A DNA stretch of 13,314 nt from DASZVN01 sp035547055 (GTDB lineage Bacteria; Pseudomonadota; Alphaproteobacteria; Rhizobiales; Methylopilaceae). Below, piece by piece: positions 13,281 through 13,314 of the stretch. The DNA lies in NCBI GenBank assembly GCA_035547055.1, contig DASZVN010000190.1:1-13314 (forward strand). Direction: 5' to 3'. A model generated the notes under the pieces. That model did no database searches. It was not told the origin of the DNA and was given only the letters and a program-made list of their open reading frames with translations. How positions within the stretch are numbered: position 1 is the stretch's first letter; every line of letters begins with the position of its first letter. Both the position numbers and the translations under genes were made by a program.

Positions 13281-13314
13281 GTGGCGGTCCGGCTCCAGGC
13301 GGAGCCGTTCGATC
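13281..13314 (+). CDS. moaE: Molybdopterin synthase catalytic subunit MoaE, N-terminal 11 codons only
   Basis: GTG at 13281, 2 nt after the moaD stop, opens a frame reading MAVRLQAEPFD to the window edge. This is the usual MoaE beginning (V-R-x-Q-x-E-P-F-D). MoaE and MoaD form the heterotetramer that inserts the dithiolene sulfurs of molybdopterin. The rest of the gene is outside the window, so no catalytic residue can be checked. Confidence 0.82.
   Translation, partial: MAVRLQAEPFD

Noticed and set aside
1..13314. CRISPR arrays, tRNA/rRNA genes, transposases, integrases, toxin-antitoxin or phage-defence genes
   Set aside because: None seen on either strand. Repeats here are isolated inverted repeats, not regularly spaced direct repeats.

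Overview
This is a GC-rich window (roughly 70% G+C by eye) of chromosomal DNA. It most likely comes from an alphaproteobacterium of the Hyphomicrobiales (Rhizobiales), near the Bradyrhizobium/Rhodopseudomonas/Xanthobacteraceae neighbourhood. The reasons are the tight uvrC-pgsA-moaD-moaE run, the coaBC-dut pair, an Omp25/Omp31-type surface beta-barrel, frequent ATGA/GTGA overlaps, and short intergenic palindromes like those scattered through rhizobial genomes. The placement is an inference from gene order and protein style.

Layout. 1-429: edge sequence with no gene I can assign, then a block of perfect inverted repeats. 430-1443 (-): an adenosine/adenine deaminase-family enzyme. It faces away from a flavin amine oxidase at 1624-2871 (+), with a divergent 180-nt spacer. 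The amine oxidase runs into the 3' end of an FAD-dependent monooxygenase (2855-4135, -), overlapping it tail to tail by 17 nt. Next on the minus strand, going upstream, are cysteine synthase (4218-5195), an Rrf2-family regulator (5277-5732), dUTPase (5729-6202) and the bifunctional CoA enzyme CoaBC (6199-7425). The last three are joined by two 4-nt ATGA overlaps, so coaBC-dut-rrf2 is one operon that may continue into cysK. A 300-nt divergent regulatory region (7426-7725), rich in dyad symmetry, separates coaBC from an MFS transporter (7726-9030, +). A strong intrinsic terminator (9054-9082) ends the convergent outer-membrane protein gene (9116-9781, -). A 610-nt divergent spacer with atypical composition precedes uvrC (10392-12344, +), pgsA (12434-13030), moaD (13027-13278) and the first codons of moaE (13281 to the edge).

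How the genes work together. Most of the window is housekeeping: nucleotide salvage and hygiene (deaminase, Dut), coenzyme A synthesis (CoaBC), cysteine synthesis (CysK), nucleotide excision repair (UvrC), phosphatidylglycerol synthesis (PgsA) and molybdopterin synthesis (MoaD/MoaE). CoaBC consumes cysteine and sits upstream of the Rrf2 regulator and cysK, so a sulfur/cysteine link is plausible but not shown.

I did not find a defence system, mobile element, CRISPR array, tRNA or rRNA, and no clearly new multi-gene system. The items most worth a second look are: a deaminase whose usual HAGE motif reads HCDPD, divergently paired with an amine oxidase; two mutually exclusive hairpins between cysK and the monooxygenase; a 16-bp LacI-type palindrome plus a promoter-proximal stem-loop in the coaBC/MFS spacer; a long GC stem just ahead of uvrC; and a near-leaderless promoter for pgsA.
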